In this document: positions 10,647 through 21,651 of the stretch, one piece after another | Numbering within the stretch: the first letter of the stretch is position 1 | Layout: each line of letters begins with the position of its first letter | The notes under the pieces: model-generated | Told to the model about the DNA's origin: nothing | What the model saw: only the letters and a program-made list of their open reading frames with translations | Database searches by the model: none | Position numbers and translations under genes: made by a program | NCBI GenBank assembly: GCA_032629725.1 | Contig: JAFEVB010000002.1 | Span: 806,001 to 870,000, forward strand | Direction of reading: 5' to 3' | From: Gremmenia infestans | Taxonomy: Eukaryota > Ascomycota > Leotiomycetes > Helotiales > Hamatocanthoscyphaceae | Length of the DNA stretch: 64,000 nt

Positions 10647-13600
10647 ATGCAGTTGTTACGTATACTGCCGGCACTTCTTGAGCTGTTCTTTGTGGGCTTC
10701 ACGGCTGCACAGGCCGACTTCTCGGTTGTTGGGAGTGGCATTTATGAGTGGAATCAGAGCGAGTGGTCGCTGACTGCTACGAAATATATTCCGGGGCAGT
10801 ATCAATCGAGGTTGAGTCTTGCTAATGGGTGAGTGAGTCTATGGAGGATCTGACATTGAAATTGAGAGGGGCGTAAAAAGGGCATCGGGTGGCTGACTTG
10901 TACGGAATATTGTAGTTATGTTGGAGCTTCTCTGGCAGCTGCAGGGCCTTTGTAGGTTTTCACTCATTAAATCTTGAAGTGATATATTTTATTGTGCTTC
11001 CGGAAGTGAAGAGCGGTGCTGACGTAGGTGCTAGCTTCGAGATCGATATCAACCAGACAAATGCTCAGGGTACACAGCCAACGAATGGATGTAAGTCGAT
11101 CGAGAGCTAAATGGTTCTTTTCGTTATCATGTGCTGATATTTATCTTTCAGGGCCTCTTTTTGATTCCCGCATCAGTTTCTCTACCATCTCGGGTTTCTA
11201 TAATGTCCAGCCCAATGGCACTGGAACTAACTACCCATGGCTAAGTCAGTACGGTTGGGAGTCCTTCATATCTGGAATTCCTCATCCAACCGCAATTATC
11301 TTTGCTTTCGGAGACAACTATCTCGATGCTACAGTCAGCAATACCACGATTTCTAACTTCGCCTCCAAAATCTCCTTTAAGACTGGTGTTGGAGAATGGA
11401 GTTATACTTGGAGTCCAAACAACGGAACGTCTTTCAATGTCTCCTATGCAACCATTTTCAGTAGAGAGAGGCCGAATCTTATAGCTATAAAAGCTTCTAT
11501 TATTCCCTCCGATGATATTTCGGGCACGGTTACCGACTTGCTAGATGGTAGAAGCGCTGCTCGATCGTATCTAGATACTAAGGGACTTGACACGAACGGG
11601 ACTACGATTCGTATTTCTGTTCACCCGAACGGACTTGCTAATGTCACCGCTTATGTTGTTTCAGGGGCGAATTTCTCCAACTCATATACCGACTCGTCCT
11701 CGAGATCACTAGCACAAGGTCCTTATATCAGCCCGAATGATACGACGATTGGCCAAACTTTCAATATCAGTCTCAAGAAGGGAGAAGCGGCCACTTTCTA
11801 CAAATATGTAGGGGCGGCTTCAAACGACAAGTTTTCAGATGCTTCCTCGGTGGCCTGTGAGGCCCAGGCTGCGGCGCAGAGAGATGGCTGGGATACTCTT
11901 CTGCAAGAGCATATTGTTGCTTGGGCAGAGATCATGACTGAAGATACAGTGGATGACTTTACTGATCCTGTAACCGGAGAGCTCCCCGAAGACACAAACG
12001 TCCAAATTCTGCACATTGGCTCAGTAGCAAACGCCTACTATCTTCTGCAAAACCTCCAACCAGATGGCAGCGGTTTGAACGACAATTCGGTAGCAGTGGG
12101 TGGCTTGGTATCTGATTCCTACGCTGGTCTGGTATTCTGGGATGCAGATTATTGGATGTCACCTGGACTCAACCTCGCTTTTCCCGGCTGGGCCAAGCAA
12201 ATCAGCAATTTCCGTGTCAAGCAGCATCAACAAGCACTGGATAACGCGGCTTTCAACGGATACCCAAACGGAAGCTCTCTTTACTCATGGACTGCTGGCC
12301 GCTATGGCAACTGCACAGGCACTGGACCTTGCCTCGATTACGAATATCATCTTAACTATGACATTGCCTTCAACTTACTCCAGCAGTATAACATCACGAA
12401 CAATGAAACTTGGTTCGAGAATGGACCTAGACAGATTATTGAGTCTGCTGCTATCATGACTGGACACTTGTTGCAATATAATGATACGACGAAGAGTTAC
12501 TGGCTGCACAACATGACTGATCCCGATGAGTATGCGAATAATGTTGACAATGGAGCTTTCACCATTGCTTCAGCGGCGGAATTATTGAAGCAGGCAAATT
12601 GGTTGAAAGTCGCTCAGGGACAACCGATTAATGAGACTTGGCAGAATCAATTGGAGAACATCGAGTACCCAATAGCAGCTTCGAATATCACCTTAGAATA
12701 TCAAACTATGAACGATAGCGTTGCTGGTAAGTCCTATATCAAAAGGTAGATCATTTAAATGCACAGTGCTAATTACACAACCCTCAATAGTTAAGCAAGC
12801 TGATGTTGTACTTCTTACCTATCCCTTGGATTATGGCCAGGATTACACTGCTGAGGATAAGCTGCTAGACCTTGATTACTACGCCAACAAGCAATCACCA
12901 AACGGACCTGCAATGACTTACTCAGTATTCGCCATCGATGCTAATGCATTATCAATTTCCGGGTGCTCAGCATATACATATACTCTCAACAATTATCTTC
13001 CATATCTCCGTGCTCCTTTCTTCCAATTTTCGGAACAAGCAGTCGACGATGTCTCCTTGAATGGAGACACCAACCCAGCGTTCCCGTTTCTCACTGGCCA
13101 TGGAGGTGCGAATCAAGTAGTGCCGTTTGGGTTCTTGGGGATTCGAACAGACCAACCCGTTTTATTCATCAACCCGTCCCTTCCACCACAAATCCCGCAT
13201 GTGAGAGTTCGCACTTTCTATTATGCCGGAGCAACATTATCAGCAAGCCTCAACAACACCCATACAACCATGACCCGCTCAGCGACACCTCACTCGGCCG
13301 GCGTCGCTGACCTCTACGGCAACACCACCTTTCCCTTCACAGTCGGGACCCCCGATTCGCCAAACACCACAGACTACACGCTCGCCATAAACCAAACCCT
13401 CACGATCCCCAACCGCCTCTACTGGCAAAACGCAACCAACGCCAACAACCTCCTGCAATGCCTCCCCGCCACGAGCACCGACCCCTACGCCGCCGGCCAG
13501 TTCCCTGTCGCAGCCATTGACGGCGCATCCGCGACGCGCTGGCAGCCCTCTACCAACGAGAGCTCTTCTCTCCTCGTCAACATGACATCCATCCCCGCGT

Positions 13601-13929
13601 CGCCCGTCTCAAGTCTCTTCTTCGACTGGGGCGCCCGACCGCCCAAGTCCGCAGCTGTGTATCTGGGGAATAACACAGATGGCACGGTTATCTACGGCCG
13701 CGAGATTAACATTACTATCAACGACATCTCGCCCAATTTGCCGTTTGATGCTGGGATGGCGGCGGATGGTGGGCTGGATGTTGTGCCTGTGGTCGGGAAT
13801 ACGACGACGGTTGAGGTGGCGGGTGGGGCGTGGAGTGGTGAGTATGTTAGGCTTGTTATTGAGGGGTGTTGGGAGGGAGATGGCGAGGGGGCTACGGTTG
13901 GGGAATTTGTGTTGGTTCGTGGATCTTGA
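10647..13929 (+). CDS. Secreted acid trehalase, glycoside hydrolase family 65
   Basis: Five exons: 10647-10828, 10916-10951, 11035-11090, 11152-12726 and 12791-13929; 995 residues, the usual length for fungal acid trehalase (Ath1/AtC1/TreA type). Signal peptide at 1-22 (LLRILPALLELFFVGFTAAQA). Family landmarks: GYVGASLAAAGPF, PLFDSRISFSTISGF, FWDADYWMSPGL, DYEYHLNYDIAF (the Glu here is the likely catalytic acid of this inverting family) and VKQADVVLLTYPLDY across the last splice. Many N-x-S/T sequons fit a glycosylated secreted or vacuolar enzyme. Reaction: hydrolysis of alpha,alpha-trehalose to glucose. The first three exons are short and held together only by frame: the exon 3 acceptor must be CTAG at 11034, because the closer TAG at 11027 would bring an in-frame stop. 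Confidence 0.93.
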
Positions 13930-14303
13930 AAAGAAAAGCATGTACCTGTAATTTTGGATTCCGATTTACAATAGCAAAAGTAACTTTTACAAGAAAGTGT
14001 ATTTAATTTAGGACGTGTTCCTCCTGAGAAGTCAGCTGAAAGTCTTGGCCGAGAGAGTAAATGAATTTGTTTCCGGCTCGGTTATTCCCCCTTTCTCACC
14101 CCATGATGCGAATTCTCCAACCCGAAATTATGAGTTTTCCGCCACGGCAATCCTTGCCATGGCTTTTCCGCGGACTCTGGATTGCGACGTGGAGGCTCAT
14201 AAGGATTCTTTGTTGATTGAGATATACTTCAATTTTGACTACATACACAGTCATCTCGCCCGGCATTCCCAACTGAAGAGCTCAAACCCTACATAAACCC
14301 CAG
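13930..14303. other. Convergent intergenic region
   Basis: Separates the 3' ends of trehalase (plus) and the PLP decarboxylase (minus). Nothing gene-like seen. Confidence 0.4.
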
Positions 14304-15800
14304 TTAAGCCTCTCTCGCAACCCCCTCCAACACCCCTCTCACCAAACTGACATCCCTCTCCACCTCAACCCTCCACGTACTAACCGCAACCCTACACGCA
14401 GGCCTACCATCCCATTTCGTGCCCGAAACATACATTTTCCTTGTCGCGTTGATCTTACTAACCAATTCCTCGTTGAACACCTCGTCTCTAGCTCGGAAAA
14501 TCACTATGATGTGCGTATTACCATAATTACCCGTTTCATCTTCCCCCTGCGCTAACAATTCGTACTCTGCGCTCTCTTGCACATACACCGCAATGCCTCT
14601 AGCTAGTCTTACTTGTCGCGTAAACATCTCCGCTAGCCCTGCACTGCCGTATGCGAGCAGCACGGCATAGACAGGTAGGGCGCGGAAGCGGCGCGAGTTC
14701 TCTAGGCCGATGTTCAGGGGCGATGGGATGGATGAGGGGCCGCTGGTAGCGAGGTACGCCGCGTTTGGGTTCTGGAAAACAGCGGATAGCGTGGCGGTGG
14801 ACCGCGTTAGGAAGAAGCCGCAGTCGTACGGCACGTTGAGCATCTTGTGGCCGTCCCCTGTAATGGAGTCCGCGAGATCCAGACCGGAGCTCGCGGTGCG
14901 GAGAGCTGCGAACTCGGCGCTTTCCGGGAGACTGCGTGCGAATATCCCGAATGCGCCGTCGACGTGTAGCCATGCGCCGTATTTGGTGCACAGGTCTCGA
15001 ATTTGCGCTACGGATGACGAGCCAGGGGTTGCGAAACGCCCCGTATTGACTTCTCCGGCGCTCAGGGCTACGATACTGACGATGCCGTCTTGCGCGCGCT
15101 TGAGTTCGCGTTCTAGCGCAGCGATGTCCAGTTTCCATGGCTCGCGGGCGCTGAATGGGATGTCTTTGACTGAAGCGCGGCCGATGCCCACCACGCTGGC
15201 GGCTTTGTACAGCGAGCTGTGGCCCATGGTGGTCAGGACTTGGATTTCCTTCACACCGGCTCTGGCACACGCTGCCAGCAGCCCCAACTCGCCGACGCCC
15301 TGGCTTTCACCGGCGGCTCTGAGACGAGTGCTGATGACTGCTTCGCGCCCACAAGCCAGGCCCAGCACATTAGCACCCGTAGCGCCAGTGGTGAAAGTCC
15401 TGCCTTCCCACTTCCCGTGATCGAGTTTCAGTAGTTCGACGAGCATACTCAGCGCCTTGTCTTCGACAATGGTGCTGATGCTCTGTTCGGGTAGATGGAC
15501 AGAGACATTCTGATCAAACGCCGTGACGATGTTATCCGCTACTTCGGCAATGGGGAAGACTCCTCCCGTGACGAAGCCGTAGTAATTAGGGGATGTCTTG
15601 GGGCCATTGAAACCCGGGCAGATGTCAGACAGGAGATGTCTCTCCGTGGCTTCTTCTCCGATGCCATGTGCTGTGAGGTTGGCTGGCAGGCTTTCTACGC
15701 CTGCGACGATGGATGAGGGGGGTGGCAGGGCATCGGTGATGGTGTTGTCGACGAGAGCGCGAATTTTGGCGTACGATGAGGAGACGGATAATGTCGACAT
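14304..15800 (-). CDS. PLP-dependent group II amino-acid decarboxylase family
   Basis: Single exon, 498 residues, start at the complement of 15798-15800. The fold-I decarboxylase pattern is clear: SPNYYGFVTGG (about 70-80), TTGATGANVLGLACGRE, the PLP-nitrogen Asp in HVDGAFG (D281) and the Schiff-base Lys in GDGHKMLNVPYDCG (K319). Usual aromatic amino-acid and glutamate decarboxylases have DPHKW or similar at the lysine; GDGHKM is the form of the broader tyrosine-decarboxylase-like group in fungi, so the substrate (aromatic amino acid, glutamate, or other) cannot be assigned. No signal peptide; cytosolic. No intron and higher GC than neighbours, compatible with either an old retro/horizontal origin or normal variation. 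Confidence 0.88.
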   Translation of the reverse strand: MSTLSVSSSYAKIRALVDNTITDALPPPSSIVAGVESLPANLTAHGIGEEATERHLLSDICPGFNGPKTSPNYYGFVTGGVFPIAEVADNIVTAFDQNVSVHLPEQSISTIVEDKALSMLVELLKLDHGKWEGRTFTTGATGANVLGLACGREAVISTRLRAAGESQGVGELGLLAACARAGVKEIQVLTTMGHSSLYKAASVVGIGRASVKDIPFSAREPWKLDIAALERELKRAQDGIVSIVALSAGEVNTGRFATPGSSSVAQIRDLCTKYGAWLHVDGAFGIFARSLPESAEFAALRTASSGLDLADSITGDGHKMLNVPYDCGFFLTRSTATLSAVFQNPNAAYLATSGPSSIPSPLNIGLENSRRFRALPVYAVLLAYGSAGLAEMFTRQVRLARGIAVYVQESAEYELLAQGEDETGNYGNTHIIVIFRARDEVFNEELVSKINATRKMYVSGTKWDGRPACRVAVSTWRVEVERDVSLVRGVLEGVAREA

Positions 15801-17821
15801 GATCGCCGCTGGGATGACGGGCTACATATAGTAGAGGGGTCTCATTTGATAGCTATCTATTCTATGGGGGTGGTCTGAGATGTAACGTGTGAAGGGTGAT
15901 GCATCTGGTGCATTAAGTAGTATAAGTACGAAGGTACGGTGGGATCTCATGACTCATTGAAGCCCTTGATCCATGTAAGAACTGACTCACCAGTAAAATA
16001 GGCTGCATTCTGCGATCGTGGAAGAATGGCGCGCATGGTGAAAGACGCATGCTGGTAGTGTAGTGTGTATATATCCTTGTCTTTACAAACATACCAGACA
16101 ACCCATTTCCCCGAAAACTAGAGGTTTTCAAGCCCTATAACGCTTCCGTAACGGCAGTCAAGCGGTTTTGGCAGGGGATAAGAGCTTAAAGGTAGAGTAA
16201 AGTGGCCTTGAACAGCTCGGTAGAGACATCTCACAAGGGCGATTTGACGGTAAGTAGAAGAAGGTCCGATTCCTGTATGATATCTGCCTTTCCATATGTA
16301 TATGCAGGAACTATCCGCGGTGGGAGAGGCGAGGCGTAGAGAGAAGCTTCATTCAGTAGGTACAAGTCGAGAAACAGGATGTGAAGTACGGTTTAGCTTT
16401 TCTAAAGATCACGCTTAGAGCCCTCATTGGCTAATATAATCTGAGAGTATACCTCCGTAGGTAATCTAGACCCAGATTATACTTTAACTACTCTAGGTTA
16501 TACCTACCTAGCTACGAGTGATTATTTCTTTTAGCTTTCCTTGGTGCCCTGTTTCTAGCGCCCTTTCTAGCATTCTTCCAAGTAAGTTCTCACGGGGTCA
16601 TATCTCATCCTTTTAATTATACTTGCTAATAGAGTTGAAAGCATTTACTTCTGATTAGCATCGGCTTTTAATAATACACAGGTATTTGCCCGGCGAATTG
16701 TATGCCTATCCTAGATGCATGAAAATATGACAGAGCGCTATGCAAGAACATGGAGTCCTGCAAGCATTTGTAGGGATGTATACTGTAGAGTTGGACCAAG
16801 CACACAATAAACGCCCGCTTCAGCGGCCATACCTCTATGCCGGGTCTAAAGTGTACGCCCGCGGGAAGGAAAGAGATCCGCTTAAAGGAGCTAGGTGCAG
16901 TCAAGACACTCTGCGCTTTGCATCTGCACTTGTCATGGATATGGAGAGTCGACTGTCTGCGGCTGGGAAGGAAAGCGTTACTTATCAGCTACTGATAAGT
17001 GGGAATACTTGATGAGGAGGCAGTTGAATGCGACGAGGCAGTCAAATGCGAGAAGTACCCACTACTAGCTCGCCTTAGGGATATAAAAGTCTGTATTTTC
17101 CAGCCATCCCATCCAGAGGTGACAGTTCTCCAAATAACTACACACCGCAGTTATTCTTCTACTTCATATAAGATATATATGTGCGTGCACTTGAAGAGTA
17201 GAGATTTGAGTAATGTACCAGTGAAACTGTTGGCCGAAACCCGAGAATTCGCCCTACCTGGTAGATTCCGGCTGCCCCGCACGGGCGGCTGAACCCTTCC
17301 TTTGACAGGGAACACCACACCGTGCATACACTGGAGTACGGTAGAGTACTGCTGGTAAAAAGGAAAGGCTATCTTCGGGCCGAGTTGATTAATCCTCTCT
17401 CTCTTTCGGATAGGGAACTTGTTATGGAATGGCAGAGGGAAGAGTTATTATTTCTTGATAACAATATAACAGTTTTACATCTCCTGACCAAAAGGAAGCA
17501 CTCGAGAAGGGAAAATACTCATGGTGGTGCAAAGCTCTACTGGGTATCTTACCTATACAGTCGGAGTAGACTTCCAGACCTGCCTCCTGTGGACCCAATG
17601 CAGGAGTGATGGGTTGTTCGGGCGCACTTCTACCGTTCCAATGCAGGACACTAACCACCATGCTGGTAATTCCATTGCCAGACTCTCGGGCATACCTTAA
17701 ATATAAGCCGGGTCGTGGTCTTACAGTACAGTGTTAGCGGTGTTGTGCTTTTTGCTTCTTCTACTCGTACAAACCCTCCCTTTCTTCCAGTCCCTCTCCA
17801 ATAAGCGCTCAAAACCACTCT
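15801..17821. other. Two-kilobase gene-poor region
   Basis: No open frame here has convincing protein character. Composition shifts repeatedly, with TA-rich pieces carrying ACCTACCTAG and CTAGGTTA-like strings around 16430-16520. The last 120 bases before 17822 are pyrimidine-rich, as expected of a leader for the methyltransferase gene. Confidence 0.45.
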
Positions 17822-19356
17822 ATGGATGTATCGAAAACATCTCCATATTGCAGCGGTGTGCAGTCATTTCCCCAGAACCAAAATACCAGTAATATGAACA
17901 AAGAGGACCCCGCGCCTGGCACACTTCCTGTGAGGAAGTTTTCCATGGCAATGGCGCACAGCCCAGCGCAAAGCTCTCCAACTTCTGGAAACGGGACGCC
18001 TATTGACGCAGACGTGGGTACTTGCATGTCTATAATGGCGGGAACATGGTGCTGATTGATAGACATCTTTAGTCCTTATACGATGAGTGAGTTGCAACTG
18101 GAATTCCAGCTCTCTGGAGACGACGACCGACGTCGTACGAGGACAGCCTACTATCTGTCGTCTGATGCCGTGCCACTCAATTGTTTCCCTTAAACTTTAT
18201 TATGTTCACGATAATCATAAATGCACCGACTGACAGACGTCGTACAGTACTTCCTCACTGGCCGTCGAAAGCAGTGTCTACGACTTTGCCAAGGAGAACG
18301 GTCGCACATATCATGGATACCGTGCTGGAAGTAAGATCCTGAATCCAATCCACCCACCTCTGCTTACCATCCCCCCCTCAGCATATCACTTTCCCAACGA
18401 CCCCTCCGAGACAGACCGTCTAGACTTCCAATTTGAAATACTCAAATACTGTTTCTTAGACCGCAACTACTTTGCGCCCCTAGACAAGCCCCAGCGCATC
18501 CTTGATATCGGGACGGGCACTGGCCAATGGGCCGTAGAAATGGGTGATGATTTCCCAGATGCTGAAATCCAAGCAACGGACTTGTCGCCCATCCAACCTC
18601 TCTCGGTGCCAGAAAACGTACATTTCTTTATCGATGACGCCTCGGACGACGACTGGGCGCTGCCGCCCGCGCATTTCGACTATATACATACCCGCATGCT
18701 GCTGGGATGCTTTACCGATTTCCGGGAAATTATACGGAAGAGCTTCTACTATACCAAACCGGGAGGATATATGGAAAGCCAAGATTATTACTCGGTCCCG
18801 TATTGTGACGATGGGACTATGCCACCCGATTGGCCCTTTCTAGAATGGACCAAGTATAGCGACGATGCAGCCATGGAGGCAGATCGACCTATGCGGATAG
18901 CCAATAAATTCAAGAGGTGGTACAAGGCTGCCGGTTTTGTCGACGTGCAAGAGAAAGTCTTCAAGGTTCCTGTCAATGCCTGGCCTAGAGACAGGCATTT
19001 GAAAACCTTGGGAATGATGTCAGAAGAGAACTGGCTAAGCGGACTATCAGCATTCAGCATGGGTCCTTTCTCTCGGATATTGAATTGGAGTAAGCCCCAG
19101 ATCGAGGTACGTGTTTTCGTCTGAAGTGAACGAGCCAGGCTTGATTAATTCTCTGTAGGTGTATCTGGTCAACGTCAGGAAAGCAATACAAGATAAACGT
19201 GTCCACGCTTATCACAAAGTCTTCGTGGTTTGGGGCAGAAAGCCTCTGGATGGAGAGCAAATGCCGCCGGAGCCTGACTCCAGCACTGAGACGGTAGTGC
19301 CCGGACCTTCACAAGCTCCAGCTACTGAAAACACGTCTGTGGCGGACGGACAATAG
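17822..19356 (+). CDS. LaeA-like SAM-dependent methyltransferase
   Basis: Secure exons: 18248-18330, 18382-19106 and 19159-19356. They encode a class I methyltransferase with motif I ILDIGTGTGQWAVEMG, a motif II region ATDLSPIQP, DYIHTRMLLGCFTDF and KPGGYMESQD. The preceding NGRTYHGYR...YHFPNDPSETDRLD block is typical of the fungal LaeA-like family. LaeA family members act in the nucleus or cytosol and often influence secondary metabolism; the true substrate of this copy is unknown. The 5' end is tentative: 17822-18017 and 18063-18159 splice in frame (45 and 88 bp introns, the second with a weak GTCTGA donor), giving an acidic/Ser-rich N-terminus and 432 residues in total. An alternative start is ATG 18082. 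The C-terminal 30 residues are Ser/Thr/Pro-rich. Confidence 0.8.
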
Positions 19357-20060
19357 GACTCGGCATACTCGTGGCATAGCATTGGCGTTTGGTATGGCGG
19401 CATAAAAATTTGGTTGGCTGGCGCATTTGAAAGACATGATGATGACGAATTGATGAGGAATGAAGCGAGTACTGTTTTTATTAGATACGAAGTTGTATCT
19501 AGCAACGATATAACGACTATGATCAACGACTTTGTTAGATCCAAAATCCTCGTGTCTAACATTCAAATCCTACTCACTGAGCCAAACATTCCTGTCCAAG
19601 CCGGGATTCCCTTCCAAAATCATACAATACCACTGATAGAGCCAAACGTCACCCGCAGTAATTCAGAGCACATTTCAAGAAACTAGAATCATATACATCC
19701 TTCTACATCAGCTCTCTAGCTAAAGTGCAACGTACACCAGCATTGAAAGTTCGCTGCCGAACTAGCAGCCGCAGCGCGGTCAATCCCTCAGCGCTTGACG
19801 AGGTCGATATTGAAGACACATCCAATTCTCAAGATAATTTCAAGGTGAAGAAACCAAAGGAAAAATAAATTGGCCCCTTCACACATACAATGCATACCTG
19901 AAATGAGGGGTATATTGTATATGAGATAGGTTATCTCAATTGCCAGCAAGCAAAAGCGAAAGTGGTGATTCAAACTATATGATCAACATATCGTCTTTTA
20001 AATTGGATAACTATCGCTACTTTACCCAAAGGCCCCTAGGTCCTGCGTTGCATCGTCGTA
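19357..20060. other. Intergenic region
   Basis: Moderately AT-rich and without a supported gene. Open frames near 19414-19686 have no recognisable domain. Confidence 0.4.
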
Positions 20061-20690
20061 CTATTGTCCCGCTGGGAGCTCCTTCGACTTATAGTTTTGG
20101 TCTTCTCTTGTCTTTGCTCTCTGAATTTTGTTATGGAAGTCCGCCTGATCCATATAGATGGATGCGACCACAATCTTTGGTCTGCTGTCCGCGTTCTCAT
20201 CATCGTCTTTCTTAGTCTGCATCGTCTTATCAGATCTGATAGTCGCTCTCCTTGCTTCCCGGTCCTTGATGTGCTGAGGTCTCTTCTCGGGGTGTGCGAT
20301 CCAGCACTCTTTCTCAATATGGCCTGTTCTTCCACAAGCCTCGTATGTACAAACTTTACCGGAGTTCGTTTTATCGATATTATTGTTTCGGCGACGACTA
20401 CCACGGTTCCGAGCAGCAGCAGAATCTTGTAGCTGTTTCTGTCGTTTAATTTCAGCTTCTGCTGATAGAAGTCGCTCGGTAGAGAACTCCATATCTAGCG
20501 GTGATGTCTGTAGAGGAATTTCGACACAGATGGAACTGGGAGAGCTTGAGGGAAGACACGGCCGTGCAGAATCGAGCGCGGGCTTCTTCGTTGGTGAGAC
20601 CGTAATTTTTCTCGATGTACTGGTAGGCGTGAATGAGGTTGAGTATTAGATCGTTATTGACGAGTTCGTTGGCGATGGATGATTGACGTC
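20061..20690 (-). mobile_element. Decayed Ty1/Copia-type gag fragment
   Basis: The minus-strand frame 20061-20492 encodes a basic, Lys/Arg/Gln-rich segment with one zinc knuckle, C-TYEA-C-GRTG-H-IEKE-C, followed by WIAHPEKRP. A knuckle followed by an HPE(K)-P string is characteristic of Copia-like nucleocapsid regions, although spacing between the first two cysteines is 4 instead of 2. Upstream (toward 20690) the coding sense continues in another frame (ANELVNNDLILNLIHAYQYI), so there is at least one frameshift. No integrase, reverse transcriptase or LTR pair was seen nearby. Best read as a non-functional relic, or possibly a domesticated fragment. Confidence 0.6.
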
Positions 20691-21651
20691 GAGATCAATC
20701 TTCAAGTGGTGAGGTTGGGTTGCTTGCTCTCCTAACAGTAGGGGTGTCAAGTGATTCCTGAATTATTCCGGGAGGGGTGGGTGAGGTAGGTGGGTCGGAT
20801 GTAAATCGAGCCCTAAACAATATAATTTACTTATTGTAAGTATGTAGGTACCTACAAAGAGGAACTCATGAAGAAGTGTTCGATAAGCCTGCTAGCTAAC
20901 AGGTGCTGAGAAGCCGTTCTTCATATCAAAAAGGCGCGGCTGCATGCATTCACACGCTAGTATGAAATGATAGAATCCGAGGCATATGGTACAAGTGCTT
21001 ACCATGCTATGCTATGCTGGCATAATGTGAATTCGCTGCTGATAAATACAGGTAAGTGAATAAACCCTGGAGTCTTAGTCTGATAAAAGTAAAAGTCATG
21101 AAGCTAAAATTTCTCCCGGAACCGGGAGCAGAGTTCAAGTATCGCATTCCCTTCCGTAACTTCAAACACCCCCCTGAGGAAGCCAGTGAATCAAGCAAAC
21201 GACGTTTAGATTGGAATCGATATAGGATGAATCTATAGATAAATATGCAAAAGACTCCCATCCATTCCAATTCATCATAACCTTTGAACAAGTAACAGTA
21301 GCCAACCGTCGCATCATAATCATGAGCAGGCGCAAACCAAATAAGTCTTTTAGTATAACAAACACATTTGCCCAAGAGGTACTGTAGGTGGAAAAGCATA
21401 TTTCGCGTGCATCATGTATCTCATAAAAATCATTCCCTCATGACCGTTCGCTTGCTCATGCTCAGATATCCCTGGAAAGACCAGAATACAAGGCGTATTG
21501 TAAAAGCAACCCCTATCGCCTGTCGCCGGTTTGAGACATTAATCTCTGTGGTAGTACAGTCCATTAGGTCCATCTCTAAGTTTCTGGGGGCATTGTCTCC
21601 CAAAGCTGGCTCATCGAGAGCAGATATTCAAATGTCGAGGTAGGATCGAAT
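20691..21651. other. Intergenic region
   Basis: AT-rich sequence without supported genes, downstream of the relic and of the 997-residue protein gene. A GTAGGTACCTAC palindrome-like string occurs at about 20845-20856. Confidence 0.4.

Noticed and set aside
15801..17821. Possible hidden genes in the 2 kb gap
   Set aside because: No frame above background and no domain motif in either strand; several candidates conflict with each other.
20064..20432. Plus-strand open frame of 122 codons
   Set aside because: Antisense shadow of the Copia gag relic, where the minus frame has the zinc knuckle.
21007..21399. 130-codon minus-strand frame
   Set aside because: Phe/Tyr/Ile-rich, typical of AT-rich non-coding sequence; no similarity to known domains.
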